In this document: positions 36,900 through 49,359 of the stretch, piece by piece | Position numbering within the stretch: the stretch's first letter is position 1 | Layout: the number at the start of each line of letters is the position of its first letter | DNA from: Glebionis coronaria | Taxonomy: Eukaryota > Streptophyta > Magnoliopsida > Asterales > Asteraceae | Reading direction: 5' to 3' | Assembly: GCA_025667525.1 (NCBI GenBank) | Contig: CM046882.1 | Coordinates: 521,012,618-521,076,617 of the forward strand | DNA length: 64,000 nucleotides | Notes under the pieces: model-generated | The model's input: only the letters and a program-made list of their open reading frames with translations | What the model was told of the DNA's origin: nothing | Database searches by the model: none | Position numbers and translations under genes: made by a program

Positions 36900-37165
36900 T
36901 TTTTGTTTTTATAAAATTATTTTTATAAAATTTATAAAAAAAAGTGAGAGAGTGAAAGAGAGTGGTTGCCGGAAAAAGTTAAAAGGGGGAGCGGATTTGA
37001 AAGAGGTGTTAAAAAAGGGTTTAAATCGTTGGGTATGAGTCCGGATGGGGATGTGTAAACCTGGAAAGTGGATTTAACATATGGCGTGTTTTACGGGCTC
37101 CATGTCATCCCATCATCTCTCGATTTTATTTTTCATAGCTACTAATGGGCCTCCGCATAATACAC

Positions 37166-37401
37166 TAGGGCTAGCATCGGGCCGAACCGGATCAAAGACT
37201 AAAATAGTTCAATTTGATTCGATTTTGTCCTATCAAACATAATTGATGGGTTTTTGTTAAAATCTAACCGGACTAAAATGGACTGATCGGATAAAATACC
37301 GAAATAGTTTAAAACTTTAGATTAAAGACCAAATCGAAGTGATCTGGTTCGATACAATTTTTAAATCCAGTTCGATCGACGGTCTAAAATGGCCAGCCCT
37401 A
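37166..37401. mobile_element. hAT-like MITE, 236 bp, related to the one at 16579
   Basis: Flanking 8-mers taatacac (37158-37165) and taataaac (37402-37409) match at seven of eight. Ends tagggctagc and (inverted) tagggctggc are inverted repeats. The interior shares several blocks with 16579-16862, including cataat(t/c)gatggg, and the same accgga words. It lies between the Alfin-like promoter and the next gene. Confidence 0.75.
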
Positions 37402-37725
37402 TAATAAACCATGGACAAGATCAAATCAGAAACAAATAATAAATGGATTGGATCGAACACACATTTTAGTTTGGTCTTTGATTCATATTAGAAAAAATTT
37501 CATGTTTGGTCCCTATCGTTTCACAGAACATCAAGTATGGTCCCCTATCTCAAATTAAGTCCACAGATCGTCCCTATCGTTTACATTTACGATCATAAAT
37601 GGTCCTTATCTTGGATGGGGTTAGTTTTCTCCGTTAAGTTAAATGAAGAGAGGGGTATTTTGGACTTTTTATATATTGCAACTCAGGGAAGAAGCCTCAC
37701 CATTTGAAGTCTACATATTACGAGA
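37402..37725. other. short intergenic region with generic repeat
   Basis: 37500-37675 contains tttggtccctatcgttt and two variants of ggtcc(c/t)tatc. These phrases are typical of an abundant plant repeat. No ends were defined and no gene is seen. Confidence 0.35.
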
Positions 37726-37734
37726 CCACGTGTC
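37726..37734 (+). promoter_or_regulatory. G-box / ABRE ccacgtgtc
   Basis: The CACGTG core in an ABRE-like context lies about 50 bases upstream of the TATA box at 37783-37794 (ctatctataaac) and about 240 bases before the small gene's ATG. Such sites bind bZIP or bHLH factors; ABA or light control would be inference. Confidence 0.5.
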
Positions 37735-37971
37735 ATTAAAAAATCCATCAGCATCAACCCCTGTCACTTTACCATCCCATCTCTATCTATAAACCATTGC
37801 TTTCATTCTTTCACTTTGTTTACTTTCTAATCTAACCTTTTCTTTCTCTTCACTGATTCCAAACTGTCCACCAAAAAATCACACAAAGAATCTATTACTA
37901 TTTCACTTTATATGCCTCCTATTTACATCTCAGATGTTACACCTTATTAGATCAAAACCAAAATCAATATA

Positions 37972-38306
37972 ATGGCTACCTTACAAAAGTTCAAAATGTT
38001 AGCAACACAATGTGCTGCAGTTGCAAAACCTTGAAGATGCTTCTCACCCGGAGGTTACCAGACTTTCTAGATCGGAGAGGAGGAAGTGATGACGTGGATT
38101 CATCTGAAGATGAGAAGGATGACTGTGTAAGTAGATGGAAGTTGAAGGACTTGTTTGTTTCGCCTGTGGTGGATAATAAAGACTCACGACAAGGAGATGA
38201 CGTATGGAGGTGGAGCGATGAGTGTGATATGATTGGGCGGCGGAGTAGTGGTGGTGGTGGTGGTGGAAGGGGGTTTACACCAGAAATTACATTGTTTGTT
38301 GAATGA
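37972..38306 (+). pseudogene. small plant-specific protein, frameshifted near the N-terminus
   Basis: ATG 37972 opens MATLQKFKMLATQCAAVAK and then stops (TGA at 38032-38034). The frame one step over carries on as KTLKMLLTRRLPDFLDRR, then an acidic stretch, WKLKDLFVS, a Gly run and the stop at 38304-38306. From memory, a plant family of small proteins joins these two blocks through an SPTRSP / LRRRKT linker. That linker is missing here, so a frame-disrupting deletion near 38025 is likely. The open frame from 38010 may still be expressed from an internal ATG (98 residues). A G-box and TATA box upstream fit a once-active gene. Its 3' flank was split by the gypsy element 108 bases after the stop. 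Family identity is tentative. Confidence 0.5.
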
Positions 38307-38720
38307 GCTTTTTATTGGTTTGATTGTAATTGCAAAAGGTGCAAATGTACGGACGAAATTTCTGCTAAAACCGAAATGGGTGAATTGAGATTGGATGTGA
38401 TGTGAGAGGGGTTGTGTAACACCCCAAAATGTGATATGCGGAAGCCGTGAAGCTCGGGGGCTGTTACGTCATTGTATCATAGTTCAAGGTACAAGAGAAC
38501 GACTCTAAATGAGACGTTTTATAAAAATACCTCGTTGTAAATTTTCAAAAACGTGTTTTTGAAAATTTTTAATCGTGTGCAATTTCATCTTGGAATTTTT
38601 GGTTTATCGAGAACATAATTTAGGGGATTTAACATTATTTCTCGGCTTTTAACATACTACAACAAACACATTTACTTTCTTTCATTGACCGATCAAGTTT
38701 GTAAATCTTAACTTATCGAA

Positions 38721-39839
38721 ATGGAGTACACATCTCTTACGGATAAGTCCATCCTCTCAGGTACGGATAATCGTCCACCAATGTTGGAGAAGTCTATGTA
38801 CGAGGATTGGACTTCCCGAATGGAACTTTACATGTTGAACAAAGAGAATGGACATCTCATTTGGGCATTGGTGCCCAATGGACCATTAGATTATGGTACA
38901 GTGACGGAAGGTACGACCACTCGTCCTCGCACAACGGATGAGTTGACTGGAGATATGAAGATTCAAGACAAATGTGATAAGTATGCTACAAACATCATTC
39001 TCCAAGCCCTTCCTTCAGATGTCTACAAACTCGTCAGCAAACATAAAGTTGCCAAAGAGTTATGGGATAGAATTCGGGTTCTAATGCAAGGCACCTCGTT
39101 AACTAAACAAGAACGAGAGTGTAAGCTTTATGATACTTTTGATAAGTTTGCCTATGTGCCAGGGGAGACTCTCAATGATTACTATCTAAGATTTACCCTA
39201 TTGTTGAATGAGCTTAATATCTATGGCATGGCAATTCCTACCTTTCAATTGAACACCAAGTATTTGAACACTCTTCCTCCAGAATGGAAAAAATACGTGA
39301 CGGATGTTAAATTGGCTAAGGACTTGCATAACACCAATGTGGATCAACTTCAAGCTTTTCTTCAACAACACGAATGCCATGTGATCGAGGCTCGGTTGTC
39401 TACACCTCAAGTTCATGATCCACTTGCAATGTATGCTTCTCAACAAAACATGGCTTATACTTATCAAAAACCATCATACTTGCAGCAGCCACCACCACAC
39501 ACCTATCAGCAACCACAGCAACTATCTTATCAACCACCAATGATGCCACAACAAGCATATCAACAAAGTGTTCATCAACAATCTTTTCCACATCAACCAC
39601 CATATCAGACATCACCATCACAAGCCAACACTTATCCAATGGGCTATACCCCTCAGCAAGGATACTTTCCTATTGAAGCACAACCAGTACAAGCTTTCTA
39701 CTCTAATGAACTTCCACCAATCCAAGCACCGGTCTTTACTCCAAATGATACGCCAGCTGATGTACTAAACCATCTCACCGCCTACTTGTCAAAACTTGTT
39801 GCAACTAGAGGATTTCCACCAACAAACAATCAACTTTGA
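38721..39839 (+). CDS. intact copia gag, 372 residues, truncated before the zinc knuckle
   Basis: An unbroken frame from ATG 38721 encodes a copia capsid: RPPMLEKSMYEDWTSRMELY near residue 20, NIILQALPSDVYKLVS near 100, LMQGTSLTKQERECKLYDTF, and PGETLNDYYLRFTLLLNEL, followed by a Gln/Pro-rich tail. It ends TNNQL-stop, where related gags continue toward a CCHC knuckle. The stop TGA lies inside the sequence whose complement is the primer site of the adjoining LTR. It is longer and far better preserved than the gag at 4424-5305. No protease, integrase or RT is attached, so mobility would need help from another element. Confidence 0.85.
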   Translation: MEYTSLTDKSILSGTDNRPPMLEKSMYEDWTSRMELYMLNKENGHLIWALVPNGPLDYGTVTEGTTTRPRTTDELTGDMKIQDKCDKYATNIILQALPSDVYKLVSKHKVAKELWDRIRVLMQGTSLTKQERECKLYDTFDKFAYVPGETLNDYYLRFTLLLNELNIYGMAIPTFQLNTKYLNTLPPEWKKYVTDVKLAKDLHNTNVDQLQAFLQQHECHVIEARLSTPQVHDPLAMYASQQNMAYTYQKPSYLQQPPPHTYQQPQQLSYQPPMMPQQAYQQSVHQQSFPHQPPYQTSPSQANTYPMGYTPQQGYFPIEAQPVQAFYSNELPPIQAPVFTPNDTPADVLNHLTAYLSKLVATRGFPPTNNQL

Positions 39840-39846
39840 TACCATT

Positions 39847-40166
39847 TGTAGAAATGTAAATCTTGCTTATGTTTTTAGAGAGAGAAAGAGATAGAGAGAT
39901 GGTGGATTATACACACTTCTAGAGAGAGAAACTTAAGAGAACTATGTGAAATATGATTAACCACACACCATCTCCATCAAAGGAGAGGGTTCATATACCC
40001 AAGCCTTGTAATGGGCTTGGGCTTACACGTTTGGGCCGGCCTACACATGTTGTAGGCTAGGCTTGGACTTGTTTGTTAAATAACGATGTCTAGACTACGA
40101 GCTACTACTTAGCATATTGTCGGAGTGACCGAATCTTCCTAAATACGTAAGAACATATTTCCAACA
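39847..40166 (-). repeat. copia LTR, 320 bp, oriented opposite to the adjoining gag
   Basis: The minus strand starts TGTTGGAAATATG and ends ATTTCTACA. Two bases further, TGGTATCAAAG (39844-39834) resembles a tRNA-Met primer site. Its layout parallels the LTR at 6237-6559: GA-rich run at the inner side (39877-39905), a TATATGAACC TATA-like box (about 39995-39982 minus), and a small stem next to it. All this puts its 5' to 3' direction on the minus strand. Confidence 0.75.
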
Positions 40167-43100
40167 ATTTAAATTAAAAGCATCACAATACAAAAGGTCT
40201 CAGTTTCAAAAGATAGTGCAGCGGAATGTAAAAGTTTTAAACATCAACGAGATAATAGTTCAAAAGCAGAAGTAAATAAATGTCCGAAGATAGCCAAGAA
40301 ATGCATGCGGACTCCAAGTACTTCACACAGCAGATACAACTCATCATCAATTACCTGAGATAAATGCTAAATTGGGTCAACATAAAGTTGGTGAGAATAT
40401 AGGTTTCAAGTAAAAATTCATAGTATTTCAATTTCAGATTTCATTTCATGTACACGTGCAACTATAGGAGATATAGTGCCAAGTGTAGGATAAATTGGGT
40501 GTTCACAATATTTATGATAGCTAAGCTCGTGACATCGAAACTAGTGATCCAGTGCATACAATAGATTGCATACATAAATTTTGCCCCAATGGAGTACCTA
40601 GCCAAGATAACTCCGTTCATACAAATGGTACACACTCGTCCGGCGTCAGAATGCCCGAGTGGAGGTTGTCAACCCTCAATAGATCTATCCGTAACATAAG
40701 AGCTTACTCCAGCAGAGTAACTAACGATTCACGATAGTGGGGACTATGGCTAAAGCAACTTAAGCTATCTCATAAATAGTGTTCACAAAGCGTTCACAGA
40801 AATCAAGTTTTACTTGCGTTCAGAAGCAAGTCATCACAGCATTTATCACATCCCAAAACATTAAACATACAAAATAGTTTAATAGGGATCTATAAACTCA
40901 CCTCAAGCAACGATTCAAACCGCACAAGTAAGATCAAATAGTAGCGAGCAACTCTAGCAACAACCTAAATATAATACTATAGTTTAGGCGCTAGCAAATA
41001 AGTCACAATAGTTCATCACGTACGTTACTCATCGATCAAGTATATATTTTGTTGTTAAAATCGTGACTTGTAAATGTTATATCGTTATAAACATTATAGT
41101 ATATATATACTTAGGCAAAAATATTTATTTTTGACTCGACGAAATTTCGACAGCCTTTCGGCGTTAATTTTAATTTACCAAAATTTATCTTAACAAATTT
41201 TCCTACGTGATTTCTAACGAAAATTCGGCAGCCTTTCGGCGTCACATAAAAATTTGCCATTTTTAGTAAATACTCAAATCTCGTCCTAAAACCCCTATTT
41301 TCAACAATTTCTCAATCGTCAACAATTCAACAATTCATTTTTCACAATCGTAACAATTTCAACTTCCAACGTTCAAACTTTCAATAGTACAACAAGTATT
41401 CACATTTCGAGCTAACACGCTTTTACAAAACAAGTCAAACATTCATACATACCATTTAGTAACCATTTCGACACTTAAAACAACTCCGTTTAACTCGAAA
41501 ATGTCGTTTCGACCACTTTAAAAATCTGGACAGCAACCACTTATAGTGTTGTTCTCCAAAAATTAAGTTTTCCGACAACGAAATTTAAACGACCACAACT
41601 TACTCATTTTAACTCCGTTTTTAGCCCATAATATATCGAAACGAAGGTATTCACTTATATTTTCATAATCTCGTAGTAAACTAGTGTCAAAACAATTTTT
41701 ACGACTCTCTACGCCTCTTACAAAAGTCGGACAGATTGTACGTTTTCCGTAAAAACTCGTTTTCGACCGTTTTCAAGCGTAACCACTAGTAGTAACACTA
41801 CTAGTTTCTTCTAATTTTTCATATACATCAACAAAATCAAAGATTTTTCCTTCAAGTTTACAAATCCAAAATATACATACTTATATTTTTCACAAATCTT
41901 TCAATTAACCCATTTTCATGTATGGATCTAATAGATCCACACTTAATTTCCACAAATATTAAATTATTTCATGACCAAAAATAATTTTCATCATTTTATT
42001 TCATAAAAATGCTTGATGAGTAACATGTATGCATAGATCTACAAAGATCATGCATGGAAAAATGAAAAGATGAAAAAGGTTTAAGAAATGACCTTGTGTA
42101 ACGATTCTACGTAACCACAACGACCCGATCTACAATATAACCCACTAATAATCAACAAGAACTCTACCCTAATCTTCAACCCAAAAACTACTCAAATCGT
42201 CAAACCAAGAAAGTCCATTCTTCTTTATGCTTATACAAGCTCTAGGGTGTATTTGTTTTGTGTTAAATCTTGGTAAAATGAAGCTTTTTAGAAATCAACA
42301 ATGGTGGAATGGGGTTTGTGTTTGTGCCGTGTGTTTAGAGAGAGAGGAAGAGATGTGTGTGTGTGTTTTTTTTTTTTGTTTGAGGTGAAGTGAATAAGTG
42401 TAAGTAATGTGAAGTTTATTTGTGGTATAAGGTTAAAAATATGTAGGATGTGTAAGTTAAGCTCAATATGGCAAAGAGTGAAGTGTTGGTGCATTATGCA
42501 CATGGTGAGGGTTTTTGGCCGGTTATGGGGGTCCCAACAGGGGGTAAACTTTTCAAAATTTTTACTATGGTAATTAGTTAAAAGGTTTAAGGTAAAAAGG
42601 TTAGTTAGTTTTAGGTAAATATCAAAAAGTATATAGTTAAGTTAAAAATTACGTAAAACTTAAAAATTTGACGAAATATATTAAATTTACGATTTTTCGA
42701 CGAAAACTGACATTTTACGATTGGTAAAGTATTTTATGCATGTTAACGACGGTTAAACGTAAAAACGACGTAAAATACGAAAACGCGATACGTTAATTAA
42801 ATATTCACAGTAAATACGATTTATTACTATAAATAGCAAAAATACTAAAATACAGGCATATATAAACATATACAGGAATATTTAAATACGCTGCTCAAGA
42901 AAATTACGATCACGCTGTTAAAAACTAAACAGTTAAGCACATAATTCACAGATAACGAATAATCTCATGGATTATCGTCAATTCATTGACCATCTCAGCA
43001 CTTTGGTCAGGTTCACAGAAAATGTTCAGATTAATGACTGAGCTCAGAGTCAGGCCATTACTCGTCAGCAAACAGTTTTTCAGAAAACGCGGGATAACTT

Positions 43101-43226
43101 CCTGGTTCCAACACAGTTAAATCACACAGTTGACTAAATAAAAAGTCAAAGGGTAAAATAGTCATTTTACAAAGTAGGGAAAATTACCAGGTGTTACATC
43201 ATCCCCTTGATAGAGAAGCTTTGTCC

Positions 43227-46200
43227 TCAAAGCTTAGGAGTGTCACGGTTTCTAGAATTGTCAAAGAGTTGCGGATATTTCTTGCGAAATTGATCCTCAC
43301 GCTCCCAAGTGAATTCAGGTCCACGTTTAGAATTCCACCTCACCTTGATGATAGGAATACGACTCTATTTCAATCGTTTGACCTCACGGTCCATGATTTC
43401 AACAGGTTCCTCGACAAATTGCATCTTGTCGTCGATTCGGAGTTCCTCCAATGGTATAACGAGTGTTTCATCAGAAAGGCACTTCTTCAAGTTCGACACA
43501 TGAAAAGTGCTGTGCACGCGGCTCAACGCTTGCGGTAATTCGATACGATAGGCTACAGTTCCAACCTTTGCCAGAATTTTGAAAGGTCTAATAAAACGGG
43601 GGTTCAGCTTTCCTCGCTTGCCAAAACGTACCACACCTTTCTAAGGCAATACTTTTAGCATCACTTTGTCTCCCACTTGAAATTCGAGAGGCTTACGTCG
43701 AACGTCGGCGTAACTCTTTTGACGATCACGGGCTGCTTGAATTCGGCTCTTGATTTGAACAATCTTCTCAGTCGTTTCACGGATGAGTTCAGGGCCAGTG
43801 AGTTGACTATCCCCAACCTCACTCCAACACACAGGCGAGCGACATTTACGACCATACAACGCTTCAAACGGTGCAGCCTTAATACTGGTATGATAACTAT
43901 TGTTGTAAGAGAATTCTACTAGAGGTAAATGTCTGTCCCATTGATTTCCAAAGTCAAGCACACAAGCACGCAACATGTCCTCCAGCGTTTGAATAGTTCT
44001 CTCACTCTGTCCGTCAGTCTGCGGGTGATAAGCAGTACTCATGTCCAATTGCGTACCCAACGCTTTCTGAAGTGATTTCCAGAATTCCGAAGTAAATCTA
44101 CCATCTCTATCAGAAATTATCGAGATCGGTATCCCATGTTTTGCAACTATTTCCTTCTGATAAAGTCTCGTAAGCTTATCCATCGAATCATCTTCCTTCA
44201 TAGCCAAAAAGTGTGCAGATTTCGTAAGTCGATCCACAATTACCCAAATTGTGTCGTATCCGTTTGTCGTTTTAGGTAGCTTAGTTATGAAGTCCATGGT
44301 TATATTTTCCCATTTCCACATAGGAATTACAGGTTGAACCAACAATCCAGATGGTTTTTGGTGTTCTGTTTTCACTCTAGCACAAGTCAGACACTTCCCT
44401 ACATACGTAGCAATTTCAGCTTTCATATTTGGCCACCAATATAACTTCTTCATATCCTGATACATTTTGTCAGATCCTGGGTGAATCGAATACTTAGATT
44501 TATGCGACTCGTGCATAATCACGTCCCTTAGTCCTCCAAACCGTGGTAACCAACTTCTACCATTTAGACATAGCGTTCCATTAGTGCTAGTCTCCAATTT
44601 CTTAGTAACCATTCCTCCTAGTTTCTCGGCTTCAACATGTTCAGGCTTAAGAGCTTCGGTTTGTGCTTCACGAATTTGCACCGGTAAGTTCGGATTGATA
44701 ACCATAGCTAACGATCTAACTCTACGTGTCATCAGTTGTTCCTTTCTACTTAGCGCATCCGCCACTACATTGGCCTTCCCAGGGTGGTAACGGATTTCAC
44801 AGTCATAATCGCTGAGCAACTCGATCCATCGACGTTGTCTCATGTTCAGTTCCTTCTGATCAAGAATATGTTGTAAACTCTTGTGATCGGTATAGACGAC
44901 ACACTTGGTTCCATACAAGTAGTGTCTCCACAATTTCAAGGCAGATATTACCGCTCCTAGCTCCAAGTCGTGCGTAGTATAGTTTTTCTCATGCGTTTTC
45001 AATTGTCGTGACGCGTAAGCGATAACTTTCTTCCTCTGCATCAACACAGCTCCCAATCCTTTTGCTGATGCATCACAATAGACCACAAAGTCTTCCGATC
45101 CTTATGATAACGATAGAATAGGCGTACTACACAGCATTTGTTTCAACTTCTGGAATGCTAATTCCTCCTTATCTCCCCATTCGTATTTCACCTTCTTTTG
45201 AGTCAACTTCGTCAGTGGTTTCGCAATTTTCGAGAATCCCTCGATGAATCTTCGGTAGTATCCGGCGAGTCCTAAGAATTGGCGAATTTCAGTCGGTGTC
45301 GTAGGAGCAGTCCACTCCCTAATTGATTCAATCTTGGCAGGATCAACATGAATCCCCTTGCTATCTATAACGTGACCTAGAAATTGTACTCTTGGCAACC
45401 AAAAATCACACTTCGAGAACTTAGCGTACAATTCCTCCTTCTTAAGCAATTCCAATATTATCTTAAGATGTTCCTCATGTTCTTTCTCATTCCTTGAGTA
45501 AATCAGTATGTCATCGATGAACACAATGACAAACTTGTCCAAATATGGTTTACACACCCGGTTCATGAGGTCCATAAACACAGCAGGTGCGTTTGTCAAA
45601 CCGAACGGCATCACTTGGAACTCATAGTGTCCATACCTAGTCCTAAAAGCAGTCTTTGCAACATCTTCCTCACGGACTCTCAATTGGTGATAACCATACC
45701 TAAGGTCAATCTTCGAGTAAACGCTCGATCCTTGCAACTGATCAAACAGATCATTGATCCTAGGTAACGGGTAACGGTTCTTGATGGTAAGTTTGTTCAA
45801 CTCACGATAGTCGATACACATCCGAAAACTTCCATCCTTCTTCTTTACAAATAAGACTAGAGCTCCCCAGGGTGAAGAACTCGGTCTTATGAATCCTTTA
45901 TCAGTCAACTCTTGTAGTTGCGTCGCTAGTTCTTGCAATTCTGACGGTGCTAAACGATAAGGCGCTCGAGCAACAGGTGCAGCTCCCGGTATTAAATCGA
46001 TCTGGAATTCAACTTGTCTAGCCGGCGGTAATCCAGGCAAATCTTCAGGAAAGACTTCCGGAAAATCCTGTACGATAGGTACATCTTCCAACCGTTTTTC
46101 TTCCGTCTGCTTTTCAGTAACACAGGCTAAAAATACGTGGCAACCTTCCGACAACAACTTCTGAGCCTTGACACGCGAGATAATGTTCAGTCGTGACTTC

Positions 46201-47678
46201 CTTTTTCCGTTACTTGTATCCCCTTGTACCTCCAAAACTTCATCACCAAATGGTAAACGAACGATCTTCTCGTCACATACAATCGTAGCACGATATCTCG
46301 ACAACCAATCCATTTCGACAATCACGTCAAAACTCCCTAACTCAACAGGCATAAGGTCTATTACGAAAGGATGACCTAGAAGATTTAAAGTGCATCCACG
46401 AAGTATAGTGTCGGCTTCTATCAACTTCCCATTAGCTAACTCAATAGTGTACTTAGTGTCTAAGGGCGAAGGGGTCACATCAAGTAAAACACTAAAAGCA
46501 GTCGACACAAAACTCCTATCGGCTCCAGTATCAAATAAAATAGAAGCATAACGACCATTGAGAAGAAACGTACCCGTCACGACGTCGGGGTTTTGTTGCG
46601 CTTCTCCTCCTCCTATCACATAGACCCTTCCACGAGCTTCCCCAGCTTTAGCATTCTTTCCTTGGTCCTTGTCCTTGTTCTTTTTCTTTGGGCACTCATT
46701 GTTGTAGTGTCCCTTTTGCTGACATTCAAAGCAAGTGACGTTGGCTTTCATGTTAGGTGGTGACTTACAATCCCTAGCAATGTGTCCAGTTTTCTTGCAG
46801 TTGTGACATTGTACATTGCATTGTCCATTATGGTGACGCTTGCGTCGATTGCACAGAGGTAACGTCCCATTGTACACTCCCTTTTCCCCAGTACCAGCAG
46901 TGTACGCTTTCACAGTGTCTTGCCTCTTATTCGGATAGTTCCCATGGCTGTTCCTTTGGTTATTCCCCCATTTTCTCTTGTTGTCCGCGGCATTCCCAGT
47001 ATTTGCTCGAACAACTTGGTCCATCAGACTGTGAGCCATCCTTATAGCATCACTAACTTTTGTCGGTCCAGACGATGTCACATTCCCTTGAACTCTACCA
47101 GGTAAACCCCAAATATAGCGCTCAACCTTCTTTTCTTCATCCGGAACCATTCCAGGACATAGCAAACACAATTCTTGAAACCTCCTAGTGTACGTCCCAA
47201 TATCATTGTTCTTCACAGTCAAGTTCCACAGTTCGATTTCCATTTTCTGAATATCATTACGAGGACAGTACTCCTTAGTCAACAACTTCTTAAGTTCCTC
47301 CCAACTCATTCCATACACCTCCTCGGCTCCAGCCGTCTGCACATGTGTGTTCCACCAGGTCAACGCTCCAGCAGCTAAAGTACAAGTAGAATAAGTCACT
47401 TGGTTCTCAACAGCACATCCACTAACACGGAACACAACTTCCATCTTTTCGACCCAACGAGCTAATCTGACAGCTCCTTCAATACCATTAAAAGTCAAAG
47501 GGTCACAGCTCCTAAAGTCCTTGTAAGTACACGGCTTAGGCGGTCGATTGTCAACATTGTTAGGTGGTGCTTCGTTCACGTTGTTGTTAGCTTGAACGTT
47601 TGCTAGTGCAGCAGTCACTCGTTGCGTAATCAGTGCTTCCAATTACGCGTCAGTCATTCTGTTACGTGTGTTCACCAT
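43227..47678 (-). pseudogene. gypsy gag-pol polyprotein with chromodomain, four in-frame stops
   Basis: One reading frame runs from ATG 47678 (MVNTRNRMTDA) to TGA at 43227-43229, broken only by stops at 47643-47645 (TAA), 45102-45104 (TAA), 43641-43643 (TAG) and 43365-43367 (TAG). Order: gag; two CCHC knuckles ([28 protein letters not shown]; about 46815-46690); protease [15 protein letters not shown] with [14 protein letters not shown]; RNase H with [10 protein letters not shown] and VADALSRK; integrase HHCC finger (44500-44390) and DDE core ([29 protein letters not shown]); and chromodomain IPIIKVRWNSKRGPEFTWER (43350-43265). No frameshifts were seen, so decay is by point changes only. Confidence 0.93.
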
Positions 47679-47988
47679 TGTTTCTCTGCGTTAAGACAAC
47701 AATGCAAATAAGGTTCAAGCATGAATATACACGTTATATATTTCATATGCTAAAATAGAATGCAGAATTTAACAGTACAACAAACATAAAAAGGATAGTC
47801 ATTGGTCAAGGTCATAAAGTTAAATTCTCATTCATAATCAAAATATCAAGTACATAGTCATAAAATAAGAGTACGATTACATCTAGTCTACTCCAACTAA
47901 CCGAGTACTACTCTAGTTTAGTGGATACAATACCCAAAAGATAAAGATGTCAATCTACTCTATAACTAAGCACAATAACGATGAATCT

Positions 47989-49101
47989 CTAAGTGCGACG
48001 ACGACGATCACACTCAGCACATCTCGGTGAATCACTCCTCGGGTCTCCATCTGCAGCTCGGTCTCCTCCACGAACTGACTCCAACTCACGCCTCAACCTA
48101 GCAACCTCCTCAAGTGTGGTATCCAACAAGTCACGGGTATCCTCATTATCCTCTAACAATTCCAAAACCGCATCCTCAAGTAGACGAAAACGAACAGCAT
48201 CTGAATCCCTAGCAGATCCTATCATAACAACACATGACCTAGGTCTAGAGGGCTCTCTAACATGATGAGTAGGTGGTGTAGAAACAGTAGTAGCAGCTCG
48301 AATCTCATGAGTAGGCGATGCCTCAGGTGTAGTGTGTGAATCAGACATACGGATCTTCTTCTGTGGGCATGACGAATCAGAATCGGACAAAGCTCGAGAT
48401 CTAACACCGGATGGTCCAGCTCCATCAGCAGGTGGTACAGTATCATCGGAATCAGTATAAACCTCAGCTGGCGGCGTACCCCATAAAGCTTCCCTCTCAT
48501 CTCTAAACCGCTGACAGGGAACAGTAGGCTTCTTCCTCAAGTTGGACGTCTTCCTAATCTCACTCCTCCTACTAGGCTCAACTCTCTCAGGTACAACAGT
48601 CAAAGCATCAACCCTAATATCATCATCAGCCTCAGCACCCCGCTATCACTACTAGCCACAACCATCCTAACGTCAGTATCACTCTCAATCTCATCATCCA
48701 TGTCCTCATCATCCTCACGATCTACCTCATATCCATCCATATCATCATCACCCATGATCTACCTCAACACCATCCATATCATCCTCATGACCTACCTCAT
48801 GTCCATCCACGTCATCCTCATCATCCTCATCATCCTCACTACCACTAACCCACTCGATCAAAGTACGATGCACAACCGGTGGCATCCCATCGACAACATC
48901 GGAAGTATCAGACAACACATCAGGCTCACCCTCATCATCCTCCTCCGGATCCTCGTCAGGGTCATACTCCGCACCTTCCTCCTCAGGATCAGCCTCCTCT
49001 TGGTCATTCTCCGGCTCAACATGATCTGGTACCATCTCAACCTCGTCTTCCCACTCTTCGTCGGCATAGTCGGGTTGGTAAGAAACAGTAGATGACGACA
49101 T
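47989..49101 (-). pseudogene. acidic leader ORF upstream of gypsy gag, broken by two indels
   Basis: From ATG 49101 (MSSSTVSYQPDYADEEWEDE) an Asp/Glu-rich frame runs to a stop at 48748. An overlapping frame continues the acid-rich pattern to about 48640. The first frame then resumes (DDIRVDALTVVPERVEPSR) to 47989. Indels therefore lie in the cat/gat run at 48740-48757 and in the cccc run at 48638-48641. The C-terminal half has Ser/Pro-rich sequence and a Leu-rich helix (RLLEDAVLELLEDNEDTRDL). It sits between the primer site and gag, in a different frame from gag. No known domain is recognised. Confidence 0.6.
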
Positions 49102-49359
49102 AACCTGCAACAACCAAAATGCGTATTAACCAGTTGTAGGGTATGCATGAAATAATCATGTATAGAAATTAAAGTATGCAAATCAACGAGATGCATATGT
49201 ATATAATACATATTACGTATTACATAATATATATTACATATTACTTATAGTGTTTTCCTACGTAATACATTACGTAGTACACATATATATACAGAGTAAC
49301 AAGTAGCCACATCGGTTATAGTCTAGGCCTAAGATGAAAAACTAGTTCTCTATAACCAA

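Larger units (their letters stand above)
38538..40166. mobile_element. copia-derived insert: plus-strand gag joined to a minus-strand LTR
   Basis: The partner LTR at 49490-49510 runs from cctcgttg straight into aatttaaatt. Here 1.63 kb lies between these points. From the left: a perfect 30-bp palindrome (38539-38568, aaattttcaaaaac arms), about 150 bases of unassigned sequence, a plus-strand gag (38721-39839), then an LTR at 39847-40166 in minus orientation. No left LTR and no target duplication were found, so this is not a standard complete insertion. Confidence 0.8.
38415..43198 (-). repeat. 3' LTR of gypsy element, interrupted by a 1.6-kb insert
   Basis: Collinear with 49377-52525 apart from the block 38538-40166. 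It contains the same leader-like (40167-41000) and purine/gt-rich (42300-42380) sections as its partner. An apparent 61-codon frame at 40552 is duplicated at 49886 in the partner and is not a gene. Confidence 0.95.

Noticed and set aside
48700..49095. 131-codon plus-strand frame
   Set aside because: Shadow of the acidic leader ORF on the minus strand.
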